Source: Primorskyibacter aestuariivivens (GTDB taxonomy: Bacteria; Pseudomonadota; Alphaproteobacteria; Rhodobacterales; Rhodobacteraceae). Taken from it: a stretch of DNA of 64,000 bases. The stretch is taken from the NCBI RefSeq assembly GCF_028023675.1, contig NZ_JAQIOZ010000006.1, forward strand, positions 248,001 to 312,000, written 5' to 3'. The position numbers and the translations under genes were made by a program. Below, one piece after another: positions 1 through 7,206 of this stretch; positions within the stretch are counted from its first letter, which is position 1, and each line of letters starts with the position of its first letter. The notes beneath the pieces were generated by a model. That model did no database searches. It was not told the origin of the DNA and saw only the letters and a list, made by a program, of their open reading frames with translations.

Positions 1-1965
1 GGCGCGCAGGATGTTTTCCATCTTCATCGCCTCAATGGTGCAGAGCGCCTGACCTTCCTGTATCTCGTCGCCGACCTCCACATCAAGCTTCACCACCAGA
101 CCCGGCATCGGGCAAAGCAGCATCTTGGACGTATCCGGCGGCAGTTTCTCGGGCATCAGCGCGGCCAGCTCGGCCTGACGCGGGGTGCGTACCTTGACCG
201 CCAGATCGGCACCACGGGTCCGGATGCGGAACCCGTGGGTGATCTTGTCGACCTTGAGTACAAGCGGCGCGCCCTCGACCATCATGTTGGCGAGGCTGTC
301 GCCCGGGGTCCAGTCACCTTCAACGCGCATTGTCGTACCGTCCTCAAAGGTCACGGTCGACCCGCCATGATCCGCGGCAATCGACAGCGCAAGCGGTTCG
401 CCCTTGCCGATTTGCACAACCCAGCTTTCACCCACATGGCGTTCGTGGTTGTCCAACCGGCCCGAGACGCGGGCGCGGCGGATCTCGGCCACGCGGTTCA
501 TCGCTGCAGCGGCGGCGGCCACGCGGCGCGCGTTCGCATCATCCAGCGTCACGCCCTCGAACCCGTCGGGATACTGCTCTTCGATGAAGGCGGTGGTCAT
601 CTCACCGTCGATGAAGATCGGATGATCCATCACGGCGGCCACGAAGGGCAGGTTATGGCCAATGCCTTCGACCTCGAAACTGTCGAGCGCCACGCGCATC
701 GCCTCAATGGCGCTGGCACGATCCGGCCCCCATGTGCAGAGCTTGGCGATCATCGGGTCATAATACATCGAGATTTCGCCGCCCTCATAGACGCCGGTAT
801 CGTTACGCACAGCCGTTTCGCCAGTGGGCGCGTCGCCGTGCCAGGTGTTGTTTTCCAGCATCGGGCCTGCGGCCACTTCCATCGGCGGGCGGTAGCGGGT
901 CAGACGGCCAATCGAAGGCAGGAAGCCGCGATAGGGGTCTTCGGCATAGAGACGGTTCTCGATGGCCCAGCCATTCAGCTTGATGTCGTCCTGGGTGATC
1001 GAGAGCTTCTCGCCCGCGGCGACGCGGATCATTTGTTCCACAAGGTCAACGCCGGTGATCAGCTCGGTCACCGGGTGTTCCACCTGAAGCCGGGTGTTCA
1101 TTTCGAGGAAGTAGAAATTCTTCTGACCATCGACGATGAATTCCACCGTGCCGGCGCTGGCATAGCCCACCGCTTTGGCGAGCGCGCAGGATTGTTCGCC
1201 CATGGCCTTGCGGGTTGCCTCGTCCAGGAAGGGCGAGGGCGCCTCTTCCACAACCTTCTGGTTGCGGCGCTGGATCGAACATTCGCGCTCGCCCAGATAG
1301 ACACAGTTGCCATGGCCATCGGCCAGCACCTGAATCTCGATATGCCGCGGCTGGGTGACGAACTTCTCGATAAAGATACGGTCGTCGCCAAAGCTGTTGG
1401 CGGCCTCGTTCTTGGAGGACTGGAAACCTTCGCGTGCTTCGGCATCGTTCCACGCGATGCGCATGCCCTTGCCGCCGCCACCGGCGGAGGCCTTGATCAT
1501 CACTGGATAGCCGATCTCGTTGGAGATTTTCACCGCTTCGTCGGCATCCTCGATCAGACCCATATAGCCCGGCACCGTGGACACATCGGCCTCCTGCGCG
1601 ATCTTCTTGGACGTGATCTTGTCGCCCATGGCCTCGATGGCACCTTTGGGCGGTCCGATAAAGGCGACGCCGGCGGCTTCGAGCGCCTCGGCGAATTTCG
1701 GGTTTTCCGACAGGAAGCCATAGCCCGGATGCACGGCCTCTGCGCCGGTGTCCTTGATCGCCTGCATGACCTTGTCGATGACAATGTAGGACTGGTTGGC
1801 GGGCGGTGGGCCGATATGCACGGCTTCGTCGGCCATGGCGACATGCAGCGCGTTCTTGTCAGCGTCGGAGTAGATGGCCACGGTCTGGATGCCCATCTTG
1901 CGGGCGGTTTTGATCACGCGGCAGGCAATCTCGCCCCGGTTGGCGATCAGGATCTTCTTGAACAT
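1..1965 (-). CDS. pccA: Propionyl-CoA carboxylase alpha subunit (biotin carboxylase/BCCP), 3' end cut by window
   Basis: Biotin-dependent carboxylase subunit that carboxylates its own biotin with ATP and bicarbonate; with PccB it converts propionyl-CoA to methylmalonyl-CoA in the cytoplasm. Seen: N-terminus MFKKILIANRGEIACRV, a glycine-rich ATP-grasp loop (GGGGKG, about residues 162-167), a biotin carboxylase core to about residue 450, and a C-terminal biotinyl domain with AMKMEN, its lysine at residue 648. 655 codons are visible with no stop; the protein should end a few dozen residues beyond the window. The ATG at 1965 follows AAGGAC with 5-nt spacing. It lies downstream of a string of small minus-strand genes leading back to pccB. 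An acetyl- or methylcrotonyl-CoA carboxylase subunit is the alternative, but pccB and a PccR-type regulator nearby argue for propionyl-CoA. Confidence 0.95.
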   Translation of the reverse strand, partial: MFKKILIANRGEIACRVIKTARKMGIQTVAIYSDADKNALHVAMADEAVHIGPPPANQSYIVIDKVMQAIKDTGAEAVHPGYGFLSENPKFAEALEAAGVAFIGPPKGAIEAMGDKITSKKIAQEADVSTVPGYMGLIEDADEAVKISNEIGYPVMIKASAGGGGKGMRIAWNDAEAREGFQSSKNEAANSFGDDRIFIEKFVTQPRHIEIQVLADGHGNCVYLGERECSIQRRNQKVVEEAPSPFLDEATRKAMGEQSCALAKAVGYASAGTVEFIVDGQKNFYFLEMNTRLQVEHPVTELITGVDLVEQMIRVAAGEKLSITQDDIKLNGWAIENRLYAEDPYRGFLPSIGRLTRYRPPMEVAAGPMLENNTWHGDAPTGETAVRNDTGVYEGGEISMYYDPMIAKLCTWGPDRASAIEAMRVALDSFEVEGIGHNLPFVAAVMDHPIFIDGEMTTAFIEEQYPDGFEGVTLDDANARRVAAAAAAMNRVAEIRRARVSGRLDNHERHVGESWVVQIGKGEPLALSIAADHGGSTVTFEDGTTMRVEGDWTPGDSLANMMVEGAPLVLKVDKITHGFRIRTRGADLAVKVRTPRQAELAALMPEKLPPDTSKMLLCPMPGLVVKLDVEVGDEIQEGQALCTIEAMKMENILRA

Positions 1966-1995
1966 GGGCTGTCCTTCTTATTTGGGGAAGACATG

Positions 1996-2035
1996 ACAAA
2001 ACGGCCCCGCGGCGCGAGTTGCGCCGGGAGCCGCT
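1996..2035 (-). terminator. Rho-independent terminator between the 41-aa lipoprotein and pccA
   Basis: On the minus strand a GC-rich stem of about 13 bp with one bulge (arms 2002-2015 and 2021-2033, 5-nt loop) runs straight into TTTT. It lies 25 nt past the lipoprotein stop and 30 nt before the pccA start. It either ends the short lipoprotein transcript or acts as a leaky terminator upstream of pccA. Confidence 0.6.
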
Positions 2036-2059
2036 TAAAAGGTGTGAGAGGGAGCGGGT

Positions 2060-2185
2060 TTACCGCAACGGTCCGCCCACCATCGAGTAGCCAGACCTGG
2101 AGGTGATGTCCGCCCGGCTGCACGCTGAAAGCGCCGCCGTGGCCGCCAAGACCATGATCAGTAGAATTGTGTTTCCTGCTCGCAT
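2060..2185 (-). CDS. Small lipoprotein, 41 aa
   Basis: A very short secreted lipoprotein of unknown function. It begins MRAGNTILLIMVLAATAALSAC, that is, a charged start, a hydrophobic stretch and an LSAC lipobox with the acylated cysteine at residue 22, leaving a mature peptide of only about 20 residues ending VGGPLR. The start is well supported: AAGGAG lies 7 nt upstream of the ATG. A terminator follows immediately and another precedes it, so it looks like its own short transcription unit just upstream of pccA. Signal peptide, lipobox, ribosome site and terminator make a chance reading frame unlikely. Family not recognised; probably anchored in the inner or outer membrane. Confidence 0.7.
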   Translation of the reverse strand: MRAGNTILLIMVLAATAALSACSRADITSRSGYSMVGGPLR

Positions 2186-2533
2186 TATATGCTCCTTTTG
2201 GAAGAAGCCTTATGCGATTGATCTTAGGTCGAAAATGACGCGCGGTCACCCCGCTTGCACCACAAGCGCAACAAAGTGATGCCAAATGGCGACAATTTGT
2301 TAACGCGCCGGTTGTGCGCGTGGAAAAAAATGCGGGCGGATGCGAAGGGGACACGCTGATCCGCCCGCAGGTCAAAGGGTAACGGTGGTAGGCAGGAAAC
2401 GACTGGAACCCCTGCCGCACTCGTACCTGGGTGACATTGCGCGCGGCATGGCCGTCTGCCAAGCGCGCGGCAGCGCCGCGATACATTTCGGCAGAGCGCC
2501 GCGTGTTTTGCTCAATTCTGGGCAGAAAGGCGC
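2186..2533 (-). other. Gap holding a possible translationally coupled ORF with unclear 3' end
   Basis: An ATG at 2537-2535 on the minus strand overlaps the TGA of the upstream 120-aa gene (ATGA), a typical coupling arrangement, and opens a frame starting MSAFLPRIEQNTRRSAEMY. Up to about 2375 the frame looks protein-like. It then runs through a strong terminator (2324-2369), the lipoprotein gene and into pccA before stopping, which is implausible. In the +1 frame a TGA occurs just before the terminator. Either a frameshift has removed the natural stop or the frame is not a gene. The rest of the gap (2186-2320) is AT-richer, probably the promoter region of the small lipoprotein. Confidence 0.35.
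2324..2369 (-). terminator. Rho-independent terminator after the 120-aa gene
   Basis: A perfect 11-bp stem on the minus strand (arms 2331-2341 and 2359-2369, sequence TGCGGGCGGAT and its complement, 17-nt loop) is followed by seven T residues. This is one of the clearest terminators in the window and marks the end of the transcript that carries the 120-aa gene. Confidence 0.8.
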
Positions 2534-2896
2534 TCATTGCCATGGGCCTCCCAGCTCAAAGGCCTCGGGGAAGGATCGTTGGGCGGCCTCCACGTCGATG
2601 ATGAGCTGAGCTTCGTAATCCTCGGGATCGAACGGATCGTCGAAGGGCAGCACCTCGCGCCCGAACAGCCAGCTCAGACGCCCGGCATCAAGGTTGCCCC
2701 GTTCAAAGGGCTGGTCGCCAAACTGAATCCAGAGCGCGGCCATGAACCACAGGTCCGCGCGCTTGTCGGGGGGTCTTCGGTCACGGAATCGCTCGCGCCG
2801 GGTGATCGGCGTGACCCCCTTGGGATTGGGGCGGCGGATGGTGAATTGGAAATCGGTGCCGGGAAGGCGGCCGGGAAAACCACGATGCTTGATCAT
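2534..2896 (-). CDS. Hypothetical protein, 120 aa
   Basis: No domain recognised. The protein is soluble-looking, without signal peptide or membrane segment. Arg/Pro-rich N-terminal half (MIKHRGFPGRLPGTDFQF, then RRERFRDRRPPDKRADLW), a tryptophan/phenylalanine-rich middle, and an acidic C-terminal third with DDPFDPEDYEAQ. The start is supported by GGGAGG 6 nt upstream of the ATG. It lies between two terminators on the minus strand in the interval that links pccB to pccA. Base composition matches its neighbours. Its placement suggests a role linked to propionyl-CoA carboxylase, but this is inference from position only. Confidence 0.7.
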   Translation of the reverse strand: MIKHRGFPGRLPGTDFQFTIRRPNPKGVTPITRRERFRDRRPPDKRADLWFMAALWIQFGDQPFERGNLDAGRLSWLFGREVLPFDDPFDPEDYEAQLIIDVEAAQRSFPEAFELGGPWQ

Positions 2897-2924
2897 GCCG
2901 CATCCTCCCGGACGAGGATGGGCG

Positions 2925-2956
2925 AAAACGGGACAGGCCCGAGGGCCTGCCCCGAA
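2925..2956 (-). terminator. Rho-independent terminator after the 47-aa lipoprotein
   Basis: On the minus strand an 11-12 bp stem (CGGGGCAGGCC against GGCCTGTCCCG with one mismatch, 3-4 nt loop) is followed by TTTT at 2928-2925. It lies 7 nt after the lipoprotein stop codon and about 30 nt upstream of the next start, so it ends or attenuates the pccB-side transcript. Confidence 0.75.
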
Positions 2957-2962
2957 AGTGTA

Positions 2963-3106
2963 TTACTTGTATTTGCCGGTATAGACGGGCTCGACCGAAA
3001 TCGGCTCCGGATCCACGACGACATATTCCTCTTCCTGCTGCTGGGCGCATGCGGCCACAGCGGCAACGAGGCCAAGTGCTGCGATGAGCTTGATGCTCTT
3101 GGACAT
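2963..3106 (-). CDS. Small lipoprotein, 47 aa
   Basis: Tiny secreted lipoprotein. It reads [20 protein letters not shown] followed by a Gln/Glu-rich segment (AQQQEEEYVVVDPEP) and ends VYTGKYK. The VAAC lipobox puts the acylated cysteine at residue 20, leaving a 28-residue mature peptide. AGGAGA lies 6 nt upstream of the ATG and a strong terminator follows directly, so the gene is well framed. It sits between the DUF6497 gene and the 120-aa gene in the pccB-pccA interval. Function unknown; the acidic Tyr/Val tail would lie in the periplasm or on the inner face of the outer membrane. Confidence 0.75.
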   Translation of the reverse strand: MSKSIKLIAALGLVAAVAACAQQQEEEYVVVDPEPISVEPVYTGKYK

Positions 3107-3320
3107 GAACTTCTCCTGTCAGTCACAACGGCATGGTGCCGCGCCAGATGCCCGGCCCTATACCGCAACAAAGGTAAGGTCACTTGGGTGTAACCCGCCT
3201 TAAGAATAGAGCATAAGGCACCGGAAATATACGATTTTCCACCTTGTCCACATGGCTGTGGCGCGAAAGCCGCAAACCGCTGTGCCACTTGGGGGCGCGC
3301 CGCAAGATGTTGTGTGTCCA

Positions 3321-3803
3321 TCAGTACCACTCCCAGATGCAGGTGCCGTCCTGGATGGTGTAGGCCTCGAAATATTGCGGAATCTCCGGGTCGAAGACGC
3401 CCAGTTCCAGCGGTTCGGCGCTGACCGAGATGACAATTTGCGATGCGTCGATGTCATTGTCGGTTACATGGGGAATCGCCACGGCATTGCACAGATGCTC
3501 CATGTCCGACAGCACGGTTTCAGAGCCGGGATGATCGGCGGTCATGGTGGGTGCAACGAAACGCGCACGCAGCAGAGCGGGCACTTGCGCGCTTTCGTCG
3601 ACGAATTCCTGCAAGTGTACGTCAAGCCCGGACGGGGTGGTGAATGCGGTGGCATCGGCCAGCGCGGGAAAGGCGGTCAAAACGAGTGCAAGCACGGTCG
3701 GATAATGGCAGCCCCGACCCCGGTTAAGGGCTCCTCCCGCCGGGGCTGCGCGGCGTTTCGGTCCCCCTCGCGCCGCTAACTTTGTATTCCGATCCAGACT
3801 CAT
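3321..3803 (-). CDS. DUF6497-type secreted protein
   Basis: Secreted protein of unknown function. The C-terminal half matches what I recall of DUF6497, in particular the closing DGTCIWEWY motif and the segment DMEHLCNAVAIPHV. A signal-peptide-like stretch (VLALVLTAFPALADA) is present, but from the ATG at 3803 it is preceded by about 36 unusual residues rich in Arg, Gly and Ala. That start overlaps the upstream stop (ATGA), which supports coupling. The alternative is a GTG at 3695 that begins directly at the signal peptide but has no clear ribosome site. The odd N-terminal stretch is encoded by tandem stem-loops (3708-3776), possibly an inserted repeat. It lies in the pccB-pccA gene string. 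Confidence 0.7.
   Translation of the reverse strand: MSLDRNTKLAARGGPKRRAAPAGGALNRGRGCHYPTVLALVLTAFPALADATAFTTPSGLDVHLQEFVDESAQVPALLRARFVAPTMTADHPGSETVLSDMEHLCNAVAIPHVTDNDIDASQIVISVSAEPLELGVFDPEIPQYFEAYTIQDGTCIWEWY
3708..3776. repeat. Tandem stem-loops at the 5' end of the DUF6497 gene
   Basis: Two adjacent inverted repeats. GCAGCCCCG (3708-3716) pairs with CGGGGCTGC (3741-3749), and GCGGCG (3750-3755) pairs with CGCCGC (3771-3776). Together they form a compact double structure that lies exactly where the coding sequence for the DUF6497 protein gains an atypical N-terminal extension. No second copy was found in this window. Confidence 0.45.
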
Positions 3804-4156
3804 AGCAGGTCTTTCCCTTGCGTCAACCGGGCGCAACTTTGCCAGCGCGCGCGATAGGCGGGATCATGCAGAAGCGAGGCAATCTGAGCCTCGGCGTGCG
3901 ATCTTGGGAAGCGACCGGCAACCGCTCCACCAGCGCGCAGGCGCAGGCCGGTTTCGGTCCGGGTCACTTCGACCACCGGTGAAAATCCGCGCAGATTGCG
4001 CAGACGCCGCCACAAGTCCTGGCGCACCATCTGGGCCAGTGCCAGCCTCCGCAGCTGCGGAAAGCTGGCCTCGGCGCTCAGATCAAAGCGCGGTGCGGGG
4101 TGGCGCGACAGCGTGAGGCGGTCGTCATCCCGGGCGATATGCCAAGACTTGGTCAC
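3800..4156 (-). CDS. Hypothetical protein downstream of pccB, 118 aa
   Basis: Unrecognised small basic protein. The chosen GTG start at 4156 (reading MTKSWHIARDDDRLTLSRH) is preceded by AAGGA and lies 28 nt after the pccB stop; a longer frame from 4255 would overlap pccB heavily and is rejected. The protein is Arg/Leu-rich with no signal peptide or membrane span; its middle (LRRLALAQMVRQDLWRRLR) looks like an amphipathic helix. The stop overlaps the start of the DUF6497 gene by four bases, so it is very likely the second gene of the pccB operon. Confidence 0.65.
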   Translation of the reverse strand: MTKSWHIARDDDRLTLSRHPAPRFDLSAEASFPQLRRLALAQMVRQDLWRRLRNLRGFSPVVEVTRTETGLRLRAGGAVAGRFPRSHAEAQIASLLHDPAYRARWQSCARLTQGKDLL

Positions 4157-4184
4157 GTGGTGGTGTCCTTGGGTGCTGAACGGA

Positions 4185-5717
4185 TCAGAGCGGAATGTTG
4201 TCGTGTTTCTTCCACGGCACCCTGGCCTTTTTGGTGCGCAGCGCGGCAAAGGCACGGGCGACCCGGCGACGGGTCGAATGCGGCTGGATCACCTCGTCGA
4301 TAAAGCCGCGTTCTGCCGCCACGAAGGGGTTGGCAAAGCGGTCTTCGTATTCCGCCGTGCGTGCGGCGATCTTCTCCGGGTCGTTCAGTTCCGAGCGATA
4401 GAGAATCTCGGTCGCCCCCTTGGCACCCATCACCGCCACCTCGGATGTGGGCCATGCGTAGTTGATGTCGCCAGCGAGGTGCTTGGAGGACATCACGACA
4501 TAGGCGCCGCCATAGGCTTTGCGGGTAATCACGGTGACTTTCGGCACGGTGGCTTCGCCATAGGCAAAGAGCAGTTTCGCGCCGTGCTTGATCACGCCGC
4601 GATATTCCTGGCCGGTGCCGGGCAGGAAGCCGGGCACATCCACCAGTGTCAGGAGCGGGATTTCGAACGCATCGCAGAAGCGCACGAAACGCGCGGCCTT
4701 GCGGCTCGAGTCGATATCAAGGCAGCCCGCCAGCACCATCGGCTGGTTGGCCACAACACCCACGGTCTGACCTTCGAGGCGCACGAAACCGGTGATGATG
4801 TTCTTGGCGAAGTCTTCCTGAATCTCGTAGAAATCGCCCTCATCGGCGATCTTGTGGATCAGTTCCTTCATGTCATAGGGCGTGTTCGGGTTTTCCGGGA
4901 CAAGCGTATCAAGGCTGTCCTCGACCCGCGCCACATCGTCAAAGAAGGGGCGGACCGGCGGTTTCTGCTGGTTGTTGAGCGGCAGGAAATCGACCAGACG
5001 GCGGACCTCGGCCAGCGCTTCGACATCGTTTTCAAAGGCCGCGTCAGCAACCGAGGATTTCTTGGTATGGGTGGACGCACCGCCCAGTTCCTCGGCGGTG
5101 ACCTGTTCATTGGTCACGGTTTTCACCACGTCGGGGCCGGTGACGAACATGTAGGAGCTGTCTTTGACCATAAAGATGAAGTCGGTCATCGCGGGCGAAT
5201 AGACCGCGCCGCCAGCGCAGGGGCCCATGATCACGGAGATCTGCGGCACCACGCCTGAGGCAAGGATGTTGCGTTTGAAGACTTCACCATAGCCTGCAAG
5301 GCTGTCCACGCCTTCCTGAATACGCGCGCCGCCGGAGTCGTTGATGCCGATCACCGGTGCGCCGTTCTGCATGGCCATATCCATGATCTTGCAGATCTTC
5401 ATAGCGTGGGTGGCGGACACCGAACCGCCCAGAACGGTGAAGTCCTGGGAAAAGACATAGACCATGCGGCCATTGATCGTGCCCCAGCCAGTGACAACAC
5501 CGTCGCCATAGGGGCGGTTCTTCTCCATCCCGAAATCGGTGCAGCGATGCGCGACGAACATGTCGTATTCTTCGAAGCTGTCCTCATCAAGCAGCACTTC
5601 GATACGCTCGCGCGCCGTAAGCTTGCCTTTGGCGTGCTGCGCATCGACACGTTTCTGTCCGCCCCCAAGGCGGGCATTTTCGCGGCGGTTTTCGAGTTCC
5701 TGGAGAATGTCTTTCAT
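4185..5717 (-). CDS. pccB: Propionyl-CoA carboxylase beta (carboxyltransferase) subunit
   Basis: Transfers CO2 from carboxybiotin on PccA to propionyl-CoA, giving methylmalonyl-CoA. The 510-residue length is typical. Seen: the crotonase-fold carboxyltransferase halves with [13 protein letters not shown] and [12 protein letters not shown] (first oxyanion-hole loop) and, in the second half, [14 protein letters not shown] and [11 protein letters not shown], followed by the acyl-CoA-site region [18 protein letters not shown]. The ATG at 5717 ([12 protein letters not shown]) follows AAGGGG; an in-frame start 19 codons earlier lacks support. It heads the minus-strand gene string that leads to pccA. 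TTTGCAAA boxes upstream (5790-5829) match the recognition sequence known for PccR-type regulators, so propionyl-CoA-responsive control is likely. Confidence 0.96.
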   Translation of the reverse strand: MKDILQELENRRENARLGGGQKRVDAQHAKGKLTARERIEVLLDEDSFEEYDMFVAHRCTDFGMEKNRPYGDGVVTGWGTINGRMVYVFSQDFTVLGGSVSATHAMKICKIMDMAMQNGAPVIGINDSGGARIQEGVDSLAGYGEVFKRNILASGVVPQISVIMGPCAGGAVYSPAMTDFIFMVKDSSYMFVTGPDVVKTVTNEQVTAEELGGASTHTKKSSVADAAFENDVEALAEVRRLVDFLPLNNQQKPPVRPFFDDVARVEDSLDTLVPENPNTPYDMKELIHKIADEGDFYEIQEDFAKNIITGFVRLEGQTVGVVANQPMVLAGCLDIDSSRKAARFVRFCDAFEIPLLTLVDVPGFLPGTGQEYRGVIKHGAKLLFAYGEATVPKVTVITRKAYGGAYVVMSSKHLAGDINYAWPTSEVAVMGAKGATEILYRSELNDPEKIAARTAEYEDRFANPFVAAERGFIDEVIQPHSTRRRVARAFAALRTKKARVPWKKHDNIPL

Positions 5718-5789
5718 AATCGGCCCCTTTGTGCAGGTTTGGGCGGAACATACCGGCGCGGATAAGTCTGACAAGGAGAGTCTGGCAAA

Positions 5790-5829
5790 TTTGCAAATAT
5801 GTTCGCCAAATCATGTGAATATTTGCAAA
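5790..5829. promoter_or_regulatory. PccR/ScfR-type operator boxes in the pccB-MFS intergenic region
   Basis: TTTGCAAA occurs perfectly at 5790-5797 and again at 5822-5829. The first is followed after exactly 4 nt by TTCGCCAA (5802-5809), a 6/8 match, giving the TTTGCAAA-N4-TTTGCAAA layout reported for Rhodobacter sphaeroides PccR. Centres of the two perfect boxes are 32 bp apart, about three helical turns. They lie 73-112 bp upstream of pccB and 68-107 bp upstream of the divergent MFS gene, so either or both could be controlled. Confidence 0.65.
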
Positions 5830-5896
5830 ATAACAAAAAGCCTTGTGACTGTGCGTCAAGATAGACTTTGCGGCGAGTGCTGCCTAATTTCAATGC

Positions 5897-7114
5897 ATGT
5901 CAGATGCTCCGCAGGTCCGTTTTCTGGACCGGACGACCCCGCCACATATTGTCACACTCATCCTGCTCGCGGGCATGTCCGCGCTTGCGATGAACATTTT
6001 CCTGCCCTCGCTGCCGGGGATGACCGAGTATTTCGACACTGAATATCGGCTTATGCAGTTGTCGGTGGCGATCTATCTTGGGGTGAACGCCGTCCTGCAG
6101 CTTTTTGTTGGTCCGATTTCGGACATGATGGGGCGGCGGCCGGTGATCCTTTGGGGGTTGGGGATTTTCGTGCTGGCCACGCTGGGCTGTATCTTTGCCC
6201 CGAATGTGGCGGTTTTCCTGATCTTCCGCATGGTGCAGGCCAGCGTTGTGGTGGCCATGGTGCTGAGCCGCGCCGTGGTGCGCGATATGGTGCCCCAGGA
6301 TCAGGCGGCCTCGATGATTGGCTATGTGACCATGTTCATGGCGATCGTACCCATGCTCGGCCCGGCCGTGGGCGGGGTGCTGGACGAATTCTTTGGCTGG
6401 AAGGCGAATTTCTGGCTGCTGCTGGTGCTGGGCGCGGCGACCTTCTGGCTGGCCTGGAGCGATCTGGGCGAAACATCGGGGCGCAGCGGGCAGACGCTCT
6501 GGCGGCAGTTCGGTGATTATCCCGAACTGCTCAACTCGCCGCGTTTCTGGGGGTATGCTCTGTCGGCGGCGCTGTCGTCAGGGGCATTCTTTGCCTATCT
6601 GGGCGGTGCGCCGTTTGTGGGCTCCGAAGTTTTCGGGCTCGATCCGGCTGTGTTGGGTATCCTGTTTGGCGCACCGGCCATCGGCTACATGATCGGCAAC
6701 GGGATTTCCGGGCGCTATTCCGCAAGGATCGGGATCAACCAGATGATCCTTTGGGGCGCGGCGATCTGCCTTGGCGGGCTGGGGGTGTCGATCCTCGTTT
6801 TCGTTGCGGGCTATGGATCGGCCTGGGTGTTCTTTGGCTTCATGACCTTTGTGGGTCTCGGTAACGGGATGGTCATTCCGAATGCCACGGCAGGCACGCT
6901 GTCGGTGCGGCCGCATCTGGCGGGCACGGCAAGCGGGTTGGGCGGGGCGATCATGATTGGCGGCGGGGCGGGTCTCTCGGCGCTGGCGGGGGCGATGCTC
7001 AGACCCGGGACCGGTGCCTGGCCACTCCTGTGGATCATGTTCGGCACGGTGGCGCTGGGTCTTGTCTGTATCCTGCTGGTGATCCGCCGGGAAAAGCGGC
7101 TGCATATGCTGTAG
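5897..7114 (+). CDS. Bcr/CflA-type MFS efflux transporter
   Basis: Twelve-span major facilitator protein of 405 residues, inner membrane. It resembles the Bcr/CflA drug-exporter subfamily: the first span is followed by NIFLPSLPGM, then the signature loop SDMMGRRPV (residues 75-83) between spans 2 and 3, an Arg-containing span 4 segment (SRAVVRDMVPQ), and GPAVGGVLDEFFGWKANF between spans 5 and 6. It is transcribed divergently from pccB with 179 bp between start codons, and that gap carries the TTTGCAAA boxes. Substrate unknown; export of drugs or small metabolites by proton antiport is the family rule. Co-control with propionyl-CoA metabolism is possible but unproven. Confidence 0.85.
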   Translation: MSDAPQVRFLDRTTPPHIVTLILLAGMSALAMNIFLPSLPGMTEYFDTEYRLMQLSVAIYLGVNAVLQLFVGPISDMMGRRPVILWGLGIFVLATLGCIFAPNVAVFLIFRMVQASVVVAMVLSRAVVRDMVPQDQAASMIGYVTMFMAIVPMLGPAVGGVLDEFFGWKANFWLLLVLGAATFWLAWSDLGETSGRSGQTLWRQFGDYPELLNSPRFWGYALSAALSSGAFFAYLGGAPFVGSEVFGLDPAVLGILFGAPAIGYMIGNGISGRYSARIGINQMILWGAAICLGGLGVSILVFVAGYGSAWVFFGFMTFVGLGNGMVIPNATAGTLSVRPHLAGTASGLGGAIMIGGGAGLSALAGAMLRPGTGAWPLLWIMFGTVALGLVCILLVIRREKRLHML

Positions 7115-7119
7115 CGCGC

Positions 7120-7140
7120 GGTGCGCGGGGACCGCGCACC
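7120..7140. repeat. REP-like hairpin with CCTACGGC tail
   Basis: GGTGCGCG (7120-7127) pairs perfectly with CGCGCACC (7133-7140) over a 5-nt loop, 5 nt after the MFS stop codon, and is followed by CTACGGC. A hairpin with a similar CCTACGGC tail occurs at 57478-57502. It could serve as a transcript end, but has no T-run. Confidence 0.4.
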
Positions 7141-7160
7141 CTACGGCTTGTGGCGGGTGG

Positions 7161-7168
7161 TTTGCAAA
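7161..7168. promoter_or_regulatory. TTTGCAAA box upstream of pccR
   Basis: A perfect 8-bp TTTGCAAA palindrome lies 39 bp upstream of the pccR start codon, with related GCAAA half-sites at 7185-7189 and 7194-7198. It is the same box as in the pccB upstream region and suggests that the regulator controls its own gene. Confidence 0.5.
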
Positions 7169-7206
7169 GCTAGGCTGAGCCAATCGCAAACCCGCAAAGG
7201 CATTCC

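Noticed and set aside
235-2106. 623-codon plus-strand frame opposite pccA
   Set aside because: Antisense of pccA, which shows ATP-grasp and biotin motifs; composition is not protein-like.
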